Shown: piece by piece, positions 19,201 to 27,600 of the stretch
Position numbering within the stretch: position 1 is the stretch's first letter
Layout of the letters: each line of letters starts with the position of its first letter
Source: Magnetospirillum sp. XM-1
Lineage (GTDB): Bacteria > Pseudomonadota > Alphaproteobacteria > Rhodospirillales > Magnetospirillaceae
DNA: 64,000 bases
NCBI RefSeq assembly: GCF_001511835.1
Contig: NZ_LN997848.1
Span: 1,426,001 to 1,490,000, forward strand
Direction of reading: 5' to 3'
The notes under the pieces: generated by a model
Databases searched by the model: none
What the model was told of the DNA's origin: nothing
What the model saw: only the letters and a program-made list of their open reading frames with translations
Translations under genes and position numbers: made by a program

Positions 19201-19744
19201 GGTTGAATTCGGCGGCCTTGTCCTGGGCGAAGGCGTAGATGCCGGCCAGTTCGCGGCGCAGGCCGGCGATCTGCGGTACCCCGAACCGGCGGGAGTTCTC
19301 TGCGGCCTTCTCGAACTCGCCGGCCTGGCACAGGCGGATGTTCTGGTCGCGCACCGTCTTCCACTCGGCCAGCTTGTCCGACAGGCGCTTCACATCATCG
19401 GAGGGCCCCAGGTACTGGGCGCGGATCACCGCCAGGCTGGCGGCCATCTCGTTCTCCTTGATGGCGACCTGCCCCGCCAATTGGGAGACGTCAGTGGGTG
19501 AATGCTCGTAGATCATCTTCAGCATGTCGGCGCGCATGGCGTTGACCTGCGATTCGACCTGCATCAGGGCGTTGGTGACGGCGAAGGGATGGGCATAGAG
19601 GTCCGCCGCCATGTCGGCCATGATCAGCATGGTGCGGACCGCCATTCCGGCCATGATCACGGTCAGCATCAGCACGGCGGCAAAGCCGGCCGTCAGGCGG
19701 GTGACGATTCGAGTCCGAGTTAAACGCACCGGCGGCTTCCCCAT
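16205..19744 (-). CDS. Membrane hybrid histidine kinase with HAMP, GAF and three receivers
   Basis: This 1179-residue inner-membrane sensor has two transmembrane helices (about 17-40 and 195-214) around a periplasmic helical sensor domain. HAMP (about 213-265) and a GAF-like domain (about 285-425) follow, then a long coiled coil with repeated EELR/SEEEL units (435-520). HisKA has His532 in NMSHELRTPLN; HATPase covers about 635-748. Three receivers have Asp835, Asp958 and Asp1103. The second receiver reads VDGNEVNR, so one of the paired acidic residues is Gly915. It is the first gene of a unit with cheR, cheB and a receiver-kinase. Confidence 0.93.
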   Translation of the reverse strand: MGKPPVRLTRTRIVTRLTAGFAAVLMLTVIMAGMAVRTMLIMADMAADLYAHPFAVTNALMQVESQVNAMRADMLKMIYEHSPTDVSQLAGQVAIKENEMAASLAVIRAQYLGPSDDVKRLSDKLAEWKTVRDQNIRLCQAGEFEKAAENSRRFGVPQIAGLRRELAGIYAFAQDKAAEFNRRIVERRDAALRDIALTLAGLLLLGAVLARLITRSIAVPLGQLRDVMHQLADGDLSVAIPNHSRVAEVARMAAAVEVFKRAAQRLESDGWIKDGVARLSPALQQVDTLAEFASTALDFLVPLSGAGVAVFHGRPSASGRFVRMGGWGLSPSHHQLPDSFALGEGVAGEAARGGQPILIQSPPESWLNVASATGAAAPAEILVVPVMSRGAALAVLEFASFTPFSEAQRAVIEAALPVLALNLEILARNIRTQDLLEETQTQAEELRTSEEELRTQSEALQVANEELRVSEEELKVQQEALQAANEELRLKTEALEERSQALEDSRAEADRRAAEVEQASRYKSEFLANMSHELRTPLNSVLILARDLAENEAGNLSPDQTESARVIHDSGTHLLALINDVLDLSKVEAGKMTLAPVAVPLADLAQAIRGRFAPVAADKGLDFQVEVAPDLPESLFADRGKIEQIVNNLVSNAIKFTAQGGVTIRLATVADGGALTLSVADTGIGIAEQDRQRIFAAFEQADSSTSRQFGGTGLGLTISRRLARLMGGDITLEDNGERGSIFTLTLPLNGGTIPPHPCAPQSPPAIVEAPVSELAPADAPTADGKLLLVIEDDPVFRRVVCELAQAKGFATITAADGKTGLDMARLRRPGGIVLDIGLPGMSGWEVIEGLSRSPETRGIPVHVISAGDEPSKAARLGIVGHLTKPVSREQINDVFEVLLRAGSATGRRRLLLVDGNEVNRTTIRQTLAGLDLDITIAETGAQALERIAKETFDCMVIDLALPDMQGAEILERAERAGPGLPPVIVYSSAELSQEQTLSIREFTDSIVIKGARSSERLLDEVGLFLHAIEARANGKPKARPPAEAVDTALAGRTVLLVDDDMRNAFALSKVLRARGLKVLIAQDGAKALSHLQAREHIDLVLMDIMMPGMDGYRAMGEIRKDPRFARLPIIALTAKAMPGDHDRCLAAGADDYLTKPVDIEMLRLAMAKAIERSGHADPH

Positions 19745-19938
19745 CTCAACCGGAAGCCGTGTTGCGCCTCCCAGAAATGTGACGTTTTCTGTCTTGGCGA
19801 CACAATATCGTCGAGCCGCTGCAAAGTGAAGGGACTTGCGGAAGGGGGGATACGTGATAACCCGGGCGTGGGCGCCGGATTTAATCGTCCCTTAACCGCG
19901 ACCTGTTAGCGTGACAGGGCTCGAAGGATTCCAGACCC

Positions 19939-20301
19939 ATGCCGCCGATGTCGCTCCTGCTGCCTGATTTCATTGCCGAGGGTTTGGCCGATCCAAAACG
20001 CCGACGGCGTCTGGGCGACATCCTGGTGACGCTGGCCTGTTGCCTGTGGCTGGGCTTTTCCACCTGGACCTTCTTCGTCCAGGACATGCCCGACGAGATT
20101 TTCGACAACCACACCGGCAAGGCCATGCAGGAACGCATGAAGGCCTGCGAAGGCAGCTTCCAGCAGCGCTACAAGTGCAAGCAGGCCCTGCTTCTTACCG
20201 GCGAACGCTGGGGCTTCGCCGTGGCGCTGGACCGGGTTCTGCTGATCTGCGGGCCGGCCATCACCGCCTGGCTGGTGTGGGGCGCCATCAAGCGTCGCTG
20301 A
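19939..20301 (+). CDS. Small membrane protein of unknown function
   Basis: The 120-residue protein has two hydrophobic segments, about residues 26-46 (ILVTLACCLWLGFSTWTFFV) and 93-115 (VALDRVLLICGPAITAWLVWG). A polar loop between them contains two cysteines (ACEGSF, KCKQAL). The topology suggests both ends in the cytoplasm and the Cys-containing loop outside, where a disulfide could form. No family was recognised. It is divergent from the large hybrid kinase and lies 93 bases before the thiol peroxidase gene. Confidence 0.7.
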   Translation: MPPMSLLLPDFIAEGLADPKRRRRLGDILVTLACCLWLGFSTWTFFVQDMPDEIFDNHTGKAMQERMKACEGSFQQRYKCKQALLLTGERWGFAVALDRVLLICGPAITAWLVWGAIKRR

Positions 20302-20394
20302 AAATTCTCGCCTCTTATTCCGACGATCGGTTGCCTGGCGGGCCCGCCTGGGGCAGAGTCGAGCCTTTCCAAAAACAAAACCAGAGGTTCCGCC

Positions 20395-20892
20395 ATGGCT
20401 GCCATCACCCTCAAGGGCAATCCCATCAACACCAACGGCACTCTGCCGTCGGTGGGGGCTGCCGCTCCCGCTTTCTCCCTGACCGGCGTTGATCTCGCCG
20501 ATGTGAGCCTGGATGCGGTGGCCGGCAAGACCGTCGTCCTCAACATTTTCCCCAGCATCGACACGCCCACCTGCGCCGCCTCGGTGCGCCGCTTCAATGC
20601 CGAGTTGGACAAGCTGGGCAGCGTCGCCGTGCTGTGCGTCTCCGCCGACCTGCCCTTCGCCCACAAGCGCTTCTGCGGCGCGGAAGGGCTCGAGCGGGTG
20701 CAGTCCCTGTCCGACATGCGCGACAAGGGCTTCGGCGAGCGCTATGGCGTCAAGATCGTCGACGGCCCGCTGGCCGGCCTGCTGGCCCGCGCCGTGGTGG
20801 TGATCAAGGGCGGCAAGGTGGCCTATACCCAGCTGGTCTCCGAGATCGCCGACGAGCCCAATTACGACGCCGCCCTCGCCGCCGCGAAGTAG
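20395..20892 (+). CDS. tpx: Thiol peroxidase (Tpx-type peroxiredoxin)
   Basis: Tpx reduces hydrogen and organic peroxides with thioredoxin as electron donor. The 165-residue protein has the Tpx N-terminus ([13 protein letters not shown]), the peroxidatic Cys60 in [15 protein letters not shown] and the resolving Cys94 in [11 protein letters not shown]. The spacing is as in two-cysteine atypical Tpx proteins. An AGAGG site precedes the ATG. The gene ends in a repeat followed by a strong intrinsic terminator and appears to be monocistronic. Confidence 0.96.
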   Translation: MAAITLKGNPINTNGTLPSVGAAAPAFSLTGVDLADVSLDAVAGKTVVLNIFPSIDTPTCAASVRRFNAELDKLGSVAVLCVSADLPFAHKRFCGAEGLERVQSLSDMRDKGFGERYGVKIVDGPLAGLLARAVVVIKGGKVAYTQLVSEIADEPNYDAALAAAK

Positions 20893-20900
20893 GGGGCGAA

Positions 20901-20954
20901 TGCGGCCGGGACGGCCGCGCTCCGATTGGTCGGAGCGCGGGCGTCTCGCCCGCA
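20901..20954. repeat. Palindromic repeat downstream of tpx
   Basis: A nested palindrome. The inner stem is CGCGCTCCG/CGGAGCGCG with loop ATTGGT (20916-20939), and the outer arms are TGCGG-like at 20901 and CCGCA at 20954. It differs in sequence from the copies at 13149 and 34610 and so is probably a second repeat family. Confidence 0.6.
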
Positions 20955-20964
20955 AGATGAAGCC

Positions 20965-21000
20965 AACGGGCCGCTTGCCAACGGGAAGCGGCCCGTTTTT
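20965..21000 (+). terminator. Intrinsic terminator of tpx
   Basis: A perfect 12-base-pair stem (AACGGGCCGCTT at 20965-20976 and AAGCGGCCCGTT at 20986-20997) has a 9-base loop and is followed directly by a T run. The T run lies only on the plus-strand side, so it serves tpx. It abuts the stop of the minus-strand membrane gene at 21000. Confidence 0.9.
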
Positions 21001-21554
21001 CATGCCAGCAGGCGGGCGGCGACCATCTGGACCAGGGCGCCAATCGACAGGTCGAGAAGGACCAGCAGGCCGGCGGCGCTGGGCTTGACGTCCAGCGCCT
21101 GGTGGGCGACGTAGGCCTGGTAGACCAGCACCACCACGGTCATGGCCAGGTTGAGCAGCGCCATGCCGTGGCCGGGCGCCAGATGAATCAGCAATCCCAC
21201 CGGCAGCAGCACCGCCATCTGGATGACCTGCGACCAGTTGTAGGCGACGATGTAGCGGAAATAGAGGTGGGAGCGTTCCAGGCCTTCCGAGATGTGGCTC
21301 ATGGCGAGCGGAAAGGCGACGCAGCCGATGACGTAGGCGATCAGCTCGACGGCCAGCGGCCGGGCCAGATCGTCCTCGAAACTGCCGTCCAGCGCCCTCA
21401 GCGCCAGAAAGCCGGGCAGGATCAGCGCCGGCCCCCAGAAGGAGTTGACGAAGCCGCGCGGGCTGGCGTCGAACCAGATCAGCCCGGTGGGGTCGCGCCG
21501 GGCCAGCCGCCAGGCGCCGAAAACGCCGGCGAAGATGTCGCCGGCGGTGATCAT
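21000..21554 (-). CDS. Multi-pass membrane protein, Yip1-like
   Basis: The 184-residue protein has an N-terminal amphipathic stretch with [25 protein letters not shown], then several hydrophobic segments (about 100-118, 122-148 and 160-180). The layout resembles Yip1-type five-helix membrane proteins, but the match is by pattern only. The ATG at 21554 overlaps the dapE stop as ATGA, so it is the last gene of dapD-dapE-membrane protein. A role in diaminopimelate synthesis is not indicated by its sequence. Confidence 0.7.
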   Translation of the reverse strand: MITAGDIFAGVFGAWRLARRDPTGLIWFDASPRGFVNSFWGPALILPGFLALRALDGSFEDDLARPLAVELIAYVIGCVAFPLAMSHISEGLERSHLYFRYIVAYNWSQVIQMAVLLPVGLLIHLAPGHGMALLNLAMTVVVLVYQAYVAHQALDVKPSAAGLLVLLDLSIGALVQMVAARLLA

Positions 21555-22690
21555 GGCGCTTCCGCCAGACGCACGAGGACGCGGCGGTAGATCTCGGTCA
21601 GGGCCTCCATGTCGGCGACGGCCACGTGCTCGTCCGACTTGTGCATGGTCTGGCCGACCAGCCCGAACTCCACCACCGGGCAGTGGTTCTTGATGAAGCG
21701 GGCGTCCGAGGTGCCGCCCGAGGTGGAGGCCTCGGGCCGCAATCCCGTCACCTCGAAGGCCGCCTGGGCGATGGCTTCGGACAATTGGCCGGGGGGCGTC
21801 AGGAAGGATTCCCCCGACACCTCCACCTTGACCTCGCACTCGCCCTCGACCTGGGCGACGGTGTCCCTGATCCATTTTTCCAGCGACGCACCGGAATGCA
21901 GGTCGTTGAAGCGGATGTTGAAGCCGGCGCGGGCCTCGGCGGGAATGACGTTGGTGGCGGGGTTGCCCACGTCCACCGTGGTCAGCGCCAGGGTCGAGGC
22001 CTGGAAATGGGGCGTGCCCTCGTCCAGCGGCTTCTCCGTCAGCCGGCGCAGGATCTCCAGCAGGCGGGGGATGGGATTGTCGGCCAGATGGGGATAGGCG
22101 GAATGGCCCTGGCTGCCGAACACCGTCAGGCGGCAGTTGAGGCTGCCCCTGCGGCCGATCTTCATCATGTCGCCCAGCGTCTTCGGATTGGTGGGCTCGC
22201 CGACGATGCAGCAATCCATGCGCTCGCCCCTGGCCGCCAGCCAGTCCAGCACCTTGACGGTGCCGTCCACCGCCGGGCCTTCCTCGTCGCCGGTGATCAA
22301 GAGCGAGACCGAGCCCCGGAGGCCCCCGTCCGCCTTGAGGCGCGCCACGGCGGCGACGAAGCAGGCGATGGCGCCCTTCATGTCGGCGGCGCCGCGCCCG
22401 AACAGGCGGCCCTGGTCAAGGGCGCCGCCGAACGGCTCGGCCGTCCAGCCCTTGCCGGGCGGCACCACGTCGGTGTGGCCGGCGAAGCAGATGTTGGGAG
22501 CCTCGGTCCCTAAGCGGGCATAGAGGTTCCTGATCTCCGGCCCGCCGGTCGCCGAGCGGACGTGGTGGCAGGCAAAGCCCAGGTCTTCCAGCGCCCCGGC
22601 CAGCACGTCCAGCGCGCCCGCGTCGTCGGGCGTGACGCTGGGACAGCGGATCAGGGCCTGGGCCAGCGGGACGGGGTCGGAAAGGGTCAT
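21551..22690 (-). CDS. dapE: Succinyl-diaminopimelate desuccinylase
   Basis: DapE hydrolyses N-succinyl-LL-diaminopimelate, producing the precursor of lysine and of the wall crosslinking residue. The 379-residue M20-family metalloenzyme has the metal-binding [33 protein letters not shown] and a C-terminal MHKSDEHV. The dimerisation domain lies between, with [16 protein letters not shown]. The start at 22690 shares one base with the dapD stop (TGATG), so dapD and dapE are probably translationally coupled. Confidence 0.97.
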   Translation of the reverse strand: MTLSDPVPLAQALIRCPSVTPDDAGALDVLAGALEDLGFACHHVRSATGGPEIRNLYARLGTEAPNICFAGHTDVVPPGKGWTAEPFGGALDQGRLFGRGAADMKGAIACFVAAVARLKADGGLRGSVSLLITGDEEGPAVDGTVKVLDWLAARGERMDCCIVGEPTNPKTLGDMMKIGRRGSLNCRLTVFGSQGHSAYPHLADNPIPRLLEILRRLTEKPLDEGTPHFQASTLALTTVDVGNPATNVIPAEARAGFNIRFNDLHSGASLEKWIRDTVAQVEGECEVKVEVSGESFLTPPGQLSEAIAQAAFEVTGLRPEASTSGGTSDARFIKNHCPVVEFGLVGQTMHKSDEHVAVADMEALTEIYRRVLVRLAEAP

Positions 22691-23526
22691 CAGTCGCGCA
22701 GCAGCTCGTTGATGCCGACCTTGGAGCGGGTGCGCTCGTCCACGCGCTTGACGATCACCGCGCAATAGAGGTTGGGGCCCGGCGTGCCGTCGGGCAGGGG
22801 CTTGCCCGGCATGGTGCCCGACACCACCACGGAATAGGCCGGCACGCGGCCCATGAACACTTCGCCGGTCTCGCGGTCGACGATCTTGGTAGACGCGCCG
22901 ATATAGACGCCCATGGACAGCACCGCGCCGGTCTCGACGATGACGCCCTCGGCCACCTCGGCGCGGGCGCCGATGAAGCAGTTGTCCTCGATGATCACCG
23001 GCCCGGCCTGCAGCGGCTCGAGCACGCCGCCGATGCCGGCGCCGCCCGAGATGTGCACGTTCTTGCCGATCTGGGCGCACGAGCCCACCGTCGCCCAGGT
23101 GTCGACCATGGTGCCGGAATCGACGTAGGCGCCCAGGTTGACGAAGCTGGGCATCAGCACCACGCCCGGCGCGATGAAGGCCGAGCGGCGCACCACGGCG
23201 CCCGGCACGGCGCGGAAACCGGCAGCGCGGAAGCGGGAATCGTCCCAGCCCTCGAACTTGGTGGGGACCTTGTCGAACCAGGTGGCGGGGCCGTCGCCCA
23301 TCACCTTGTTGTCCGACAGGCGGAAGGACAGCAGCACCGCCTTCTTGGCCCACTGGTTGACCAGCCACTTGCCGTCGGTCTTCTGGGCGACGCGCAGCGT
23401 GCCGGAATCCAGGGCGGCCAGGGTCGCCTCGACGGCGTCGCGCACCTCGCCCTTGGTCTGGAGGTTGATGCCGTCGCGGGCTTCCCAGGCGGCGTCGATG
23501 GTCTTTTCAAGGGCGGCGAAGCTCAT
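22690..23526 (-). CDS. dapD: Tetrahydrodipicolinate N-succinyltransferase
   Basis: DapD transfers succinate from succinyl-CoA to tetrahydrodipicolinate in the succinylase branch of diaminopimelate synthesis. The 278-residue protein has a left-handed beta-helix made of hexapeptide units ([19 protein letters not shown], then [19 protein letters not shown]). The substrate-binding [19 protein letters not shown] is also present. Length is normal. It heads the dapD-dapE-membrane protein unit, and its product is used by murE further along the window. Confidence 0.97.
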   Translation of the reverse strand: MSFAALEKTIDAAWEARDGINLQTKGEVRDAVEATLAALDSGTLRVAQKTDGKWLVNQWAKKAVLLSFRLSDNKVMGDGPATWFDKVPTKFEGWDDSRFRAAGFRAVPGAVVRRSAFIAPGVVLMPSFVNLGAYVDSGTMVDTWATVGSCAQIGKNVHISGGAGIGGVLEPLQAGPVIIEDNCFIGARAEVAEGVIVETGAVLSMGVYIGASTKIVDRETGEVFMGRVPAYSVVVSGTMPGKPLPDGTPGPNLYCAVIVKRVDERTRSKVGINELLRD

Positions 23527-23605
23527 GGCGGGTTCCTGCTCGAACGGTCTGAAAACGGGGCCCAGAACATACTCCGGGCTGGCTCTAAGTCAATGATGCC
23601 TGGAC

Positions 23606-24088
23606 TCAGTGGTGGTGATGGCCGGGGAAGTGGGGATGGCCGTGCTCGACCTCCTCGTCCGAGGCGGCGCGGATCTCGGCCACGGTGCAGTCGAACACCA
23701 GCGCCATGCCGGCCAGCGGATGGTTGCCGTCCACCACCACCTTGCCGTCGGCCACGTCGGTGACCGAGAACAGCATGGCCTCGTCCTGGTTGCCGTCCAT
23801 GACGCGCTCGAACTGCATGCCCACCACCACGTTGTCGGGGAACAGCGAGGCCTCCTCGACGCTGACCAGTTCGGCGTCGTATTCGCCGAAGGCGTCCTCG
23901 GGCTGCAGCTTGATGTGCAGCTCGTGGCCGGCTTCCTTGCCGTCCAGGGCTTCCTCCAGCCGGGGGAACAGGCCGCCGTAGCCGCCGTGCAGATAGATGA
24001 TGGGCTCGGCGCCCTCGTCGACGATGTTGCCGTCGGAATCGCTGACGCGGTAGGTCAGGGTGACGACGGTGTCCTTGGCGATCAGCAT
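23606..24088 (-). CDS. SlyD-like FKBP-type peptidyl-prolyl isomerase
   Basis: The 160-residue protein is an FKBP domain interrupted by a chaperone insert. The start is VTLTYRVSDSDGNIVDEG, the insert contains GMQFERVM, and the return to the FKBP core is VVDGNHPLAGMALVFD. The C-terminus is histidine-rich (HGHPHFPGHHHH), as in SlyD proteins that bind nickel and other metals. It probably assists folding or metal delivery in the cytoplasm. The start lies one base from the stop of the upstream TPR glycosyltransferase. Confidence 0.92.
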   Translation of the reverse strand: MLIAKDTVVTLTYRVSDSDGNIVDEGAEPIIYLHGGYGGLFPRLEEALDGKEAGHELHIKLQPEDAFGEYDAELVSVEEASLFPDNVVVGMQFERVMDGNQDEAMLFSVTDVADGKVVVDGNHPLAGMALVFDCTVAEIRAASDEEVEHGHPHFPGHHHH

Positions 24089-24089
24089 G

Positions 24090-25463
24090 TCAGTGTCTTT
24101 CGTCGGTGAGGGGGGCGTCGATGAGGGAAGCCAATTGGGCGGCCATCTCGGCCACCGGGGTCTTGAAGTCCGAGGGGTCGGGCTGCCGGAACAGCCGCAT
24201 GGTCGGGTACCAGGGTGACGTTAGCGGTTCGTCTTGCCAACGCCAATCGGAAACGTAGCGCAGCAGCACCCAGACCGGGCGGCCCAGCGCCCCGGCCAGA
24301 TGGGCCGCCGAGGTGTCGATGGTGATGATCAGGTCCATCCGCTCCATCACATGGGCGGTGTCGGCGAAGGATTTGAGCACCGGGCCGGCGTCGCGCACCA
24401 GCCGCTCGATGCCGGTGCGCTTCAGGTCCTCGGCGCGCGGACCCATCTGCAGCGAATAGAAGGTGGCGCGGGGATCGGCCAGCAGCGGCAACAAGTCCTC
24501 CAGCGGCCAGGAGCGGTCGCGCGGCGTGGTCTTGCCCGCCCAGACCAGTCCCACCGACAGCTTCTGGCCCGGCGGCGGCTCCAGGCGCAGATTGGGGCGT
24601 GGCGGGGCCTTGAGATAAGGCACCTGGGCCGGAATGGACTCGAAGCGGGTCTTCATCAGATGGGGCAGGCTGGCCAGGGGGGCCCAGCAATCATGGACGG
24701 GCGGGGCGGCGCCCTTGGGCACCAGCGCCGCCAGGCCGGGCAGTCCGGCGAACAATTCGCTCTGCTCGGGCAGGCATTCCAGCACCACCCTGGCGCCCTG
24801 CGTCGCCAGCAGCGGGATGTAGCGGACGAATTGCAGCGCGTCGCCAAAGCCCTGCTCGGCCAGCAGCATGATGGTGCGGCCCTTGGGATCGTCGCCGGTC
24901 CAGCGCGGCCCCGGCAGGGGGCGGGTGGGATTGCGGGCCAGCCTGATGCGCCATTCGTAACCGGCGAAGCCCGTCTCGTAATCGCCCATGTAGAGGTCGG
25001 CCAGCGCCAGGTCCCACTGGATTTCCGCGTTGTCGGGCTCGGCCGCCACCAGTTCGCTCAGCATGGCGTGGGCCTCTTCGTGCTTGCGGCGGTCGCGCAG
25101 CACCAGGGCCAGGTTGTAGGCGTAGCCGCCATTGCCGGGGGCCAGCTCCACGGCCCGGCGGAGCGCGGCCTCCGCTTCCTCCAGCCGCCCCAGGTCGCGC
25201 AGCGCGTTGCCCAGGTTGGACAAGGTGGAGGCGTCGTCGCCGCCCACGGCCATGGCGCGGCGATAGCTGGCCACCGCCGCCGCCGGCTTGCCCTGGCGGC
25301 GCAGGACGGCGCCCAGATTGGCGTGGGCCGACGCCCAGGCGGGCGCCAGCAGGGCGGCGGTGGCGAAGCCCTGCTCGGCGTCGTCCCATCGTCCGTCCCG
25401 CCATGCCTGGGCGGCGGCGGCAAAGGCCCGCTGCGCCTGTGGTAAGGGTGTGTCCGCCGCCAT
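24090..25463 (-). CDS. TPR-repeat glycosyltransferase-like protein
   Basis: The 457-residue protein has about four tetratricopeptide units in the first 190 residues (ANLGAVLRRQGKPAAAVASYRRA, LSNLGNALRDLGRLEEAEAALRRA and others). A transition with MGDYETGFAGYEWR follows. The C-terminal half is like the second domain of GT9/heptosyltransferase-type enzymes (VGLVWAGK, and DLIITIDTSAAHLAGALGRPVW near residue 400). Such fusions are thought to glycosylate proteins or glycans, but the acceptor is unknown. The ATG at 25463 has AGGGGGAG upstream. Confidence 0.8.
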   Translation of the reverse strand: MAADTPLPQAQRAFAAAAQAWRDGRWDDAEQGFATAALLAPAWASAHANLGAVLRRQGKPAAAVASYRRAMAVGGDDASTLSNLGNALRDLGRLEEAEAALRRAVELAPGNGGYAYNLALVLRDRRKHEEAHAMLSELVAAEPDNAEIQWDLALADLYMGDYETGFAGYEWRIRLARNPTRPLPGPRWTGDDPKGRTIMLLAEQGFGDALQFVRYIPLLATQGARVVLECLPEQSELFAGLPGLAALVPKGAAPPVHDCWAPLASLPHLMKTRFESIPAQVPYLKAPPRPNLRLEPPPGQKLSVGLVWAGKTTPRDRSWPLEDLLPLLADPRATFYSLQMGPRAEDLKRTGIERLVRDAGPVLKSFADTAHVMERMDLIITIDTSAAHLAGALGRPVWVLLRYVSDWRWQDEPLTSPWYPTMRLFRQPDPSDFKTPVAEMAAQLASLIDAPLTDERH

Positions 25464-25671
25464 GTCCGCTCCCCCTGGAATAACGCCATCTTTCCCGAGG
25501 ATAGCGGCGGCGGCAAGAGCGGGGCTTGAACCATTTATGTTCGTCCCTCGCCGGGCGGGCGCTTTTCGCGCCCTTGGCCGCCGCCTCAATGGCGGCTGAT
25601 CGCGGCGCGCGCCGCTCTTGAATCCTACCCGGCAATCACAATATCAGCATCATCGAATATAGGAGGCGTGG

Positions 25672-26106
25672 ATGCTGATCGATGGATTTCCGCCCGGCGG
25701 CGTGGTGACGGTCAACCGGGTGGTGCTGCGCCCGGGCTTCACGGTGGACGACCTGGAGGAGCGGGTGGCGCTGCTGTGCGAGAACGTCAAGACCTGGCAC
25801 TCGGAAACCGGCTTCATCGGCGGCTTCGTCTGCCTGAATTCGGGCATGATCTCCAACGAGGGCTCGACGGTGGGCCAGGCGGTCGGCTCGCCGCTGGCCG
25901 GGCGCGAAGCCCTGATCGTCACCTTCTGGAACAGCTTCGCCGAGCACGAGCAGTCCCACCGGTCCGCCACCTTCCAGCCGCTGTTCAGGTCGGTGCTGGA
26001 ATTGTGCGAGAACGGCAACGAGGAGATCGCCTATTCCATGCTGTGGCAAGGTGCGGCCTACGCCCCGGAACAGGCCCGGCTGGCCCAGGCGGCCAAGGGG
26101 GGCTGA
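25672..26106 (+). CDS. Hypothetical protein, possibly ABM-like fold
   Basis: The 144-residue soluble protein has the alternating strand-helix pattern of dimeric ferredoxin-like domains (VVTVNRVVLRPGF, then ALIVTFWNSFAEHEQSHRS). This is reminiscent of antibiotic-biosynthesis-monooxygenase-type proteins, but no family motif is conclusive. A strong AGGAGG site (25661-25666) fixes the ATG at 25672. It is a lone plus-strand gene, divergent from the glycosyltransferase and ending 2 bases before the convergent corA. Confidence 0.65.
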   Translation: MLIDGFPPGGVVTVNRVVLRPGFTVDDLEERVALLCENVKTWHSETGFIGGFVCLNSGMISNEGSTVGQAVGSPLAGREALIVTFWNSFAEHEQSHRSATFQPLFRSVLELCENGNEEIAYSMLWQGAAYAPEQARLAQAAKGG

Positions 26107-26107
26107 G

Positions 26108-27103
26108 CTACACCCAGCCCTTGCGGCGGAAGTAGATGTAGGGCAGCACCGCCGAGACCACGGCCAGGCCGATGGCCCAAAGGTAGCCCAGTTCCCACTG
26201 CAGTTCCGGGATGATCTTGAAGTTCATGCCGTACCAGCTGGCCACCAGGGTGGGGGGCAGGAACAGCACCGACATGATGGTGAACAGCTTGATCACCTGA
26301 TTTTGCTGGATGCCGATCAGGCCCAGGGTGGCGTCCAGCAGGAAATTGATCTTGTTGCCCAGGAAGTCGGTGTATTCGGCCAGGGAGTGCAGGTCCTGGT
26401 CGATGGCCCGCAGGCGGTCGGGCAGGTTGCTCAGGCCCATGGCGCCCTCGCCGTGGGGCAGGAAGGCGGTGGCGCGTTTGAGGCCCAGCAGGGTTTCCCG
26501 CGCCTTGCCCGACAGGTCGCCGGTCCGCCCGATGGTGCGCAGCAGGGCCTCCATCTCGCGCGAGCCGGCGCGGCGGCGGCGGTGCTGGGGGCCGTGGGGC
26601 TGGTGGAAGATGCGGTGCGAGATGCCGTCCAGCCCGGCGCCCAGGTCCTGCAGCACGTCGGCGATGCGGTCGACGATGGCTTCCATCAGGCCCAGCATCA
26701 CATCGCCGCCGTTGACCGGGACGGGATGCGCCGCGGGCAGCGCCGCCGAATAGGTGGCCATGGCGTGCGGCGTGTCGTGGCGCAGCGTCACCAGCAATGT
26801 GCCGCTCAGGATGAAGGTCACGGCGGTGTTGCGCGGCTCGAATCCGCTGGCGCCGGTCAGCACCGGCACGGTCATCGCCAATGCGTCGCCCAGCCGCGAC
26901 AGCCGCGACGAGGTCTCGATTTCCTGCATGCGGTCCTTGGACGGCAGATCCAGCCCGGTGCGGGCCTCGACCAGGGCGATCTCCTCGGGCGAGGGGGCGA
27001 GCAGGTCGATCCACAGGGCCTCGCGGCCCACATGCTCGGTCCCGCCCGTGATCACGCTCCCTGGGGTCACGCCACCCGGGGTGGCATGATAGGTGGTGAT
27101 CAT
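26108..27103 (-). CDS. corA: CorA-family divalent cation transporter
   Basis: The 331-residue protein has a large N-terminal cytoplasmic domain and two C-terminal membrane helices. The first is IMSVLFLPPTLVASW, followed directly by the YGMNF selectivity motif; the second is WAIGLAVVSAVLPYIYF, followed by the basic tail RRKGWV. YGMNF indicates Mg2+ (or Co2+/Ni2+) uptake of the CorA type, rather than ZntB-type export. The start overlaps the bactofilin stop as ATGA, so it shares the wall-remodelling operon. Confidence 0.93.
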   Translation of the reverse strand: MITTYHATPGGVTPGSVITGGTEHVGREALWIDLLAPSPEEIALVEARTGLDLPSKDRMQEIETSSRLSRLGDALAMTVPVLTGASGFEPRNTAVTFILSGTLLVTLRHDTPHAMATYSAALPAAHPVPVNGGDVMLGLMEAIVDRIADVLQDLGAGLDGISHRIFHQPHGPQHRRRRAGSREMEALLRTIGRTGDLSGKARETLLGLKRATAFLPHGEGAMGLSNLPDRLRAIDQDLHSLAEYTDFLGNKINFLLDATLGLIGIQQNQVIKLFTIMSVLFLPPTLVASWYGMNFKIIPELQWELGYLWAIGLAVVSAVLPYIYFRRKGWV

Positions 27104-27600
27104 GCCGTGCCGGCGGCTTCCTGGTTGAGATCGGGCTTGGCCGGCGGCGGAGCCTCGGCGGGGTCGGAAGCGCCGTTGCCCTTGGCGGCCGGAGCTTCCA
27201 GCGCCTTGATGGACGAGCCGGCCTTGCGCACCAGACGGCCTTCCATGGAGGCGCCGGCCTCGATCTCCAGGCTGTCCTGGATCACGTCGCCGATGACCTT
27301 GGCCGATTTGGCGATCACCACCGATGAGGCGTTGATCTTGCCGTTCAGCTCGCCATGGACCTGCACGGTCTCGGCGGTGACCTCGCCGGTGATGCGCGCA
27401 CCCTCGCCCACCAGCAGGCGGTGGCAGGAGATGTCGCCCTCCACCTGGCCGTCGATCTGCATCTCGCCCTGGGTGAAGATGTTGCCGACGATGCGCACGT
27501 CGGCGCCGATCACCGACAGGGGCAGGCCGTTATTGCCATGACGGGCGGAATGGGTGGCGGCGGATACCGCCCCAAGGGCCTTACCAAGCTTTGGGAGCAT
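27100..27600 (-). CDS. Bactofilin (polymer-forming cytoskeletal protein)
   Basis: The roughly 166-residue protein has the bactofilin core: a repetitive right-handed beta-helix of six-residue rungs (IVGNIFTQGEMQIDGQVEGDI, then VQVHGELNGKINASSVVI). Disordered ends flank it. Bactofilins form non-nucleotide filaments that position wall enzymes and shape cells. ATG 27600 is preferred over GTG 27606 because AGG lies at suitable distance. The start overlaps the M23 gene by 20 bases, and bactofilin-M23 pairs are a known arrangement in proteobacteria. Confidence 0.93.
   Translation of the reverse strand: MLPKLGKALGAVSAATHSARHGNNGLPLSVIGADVRIVGNIFTQGEMQIDGQVEGDISCHRLLVGEGARITGEVTAETVQVHGELNGKINASSVVIAKSAKVIGDVIQDSLEIEAGASMEGRLVRKAGSSIKALEAPAAKGNGASDPAEAPPPAKPDLNQEAAGTA

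Noticed and set aside
16208..19501. A 1097-residue open frame on the plus strand opposite the hybrid kinase
   Set aside because: It is Gly/Gln/His/Ala-rich with no motif, exactly antisense to a kinase whose domains are all intact. Such frames are common in GC-rich DNA.
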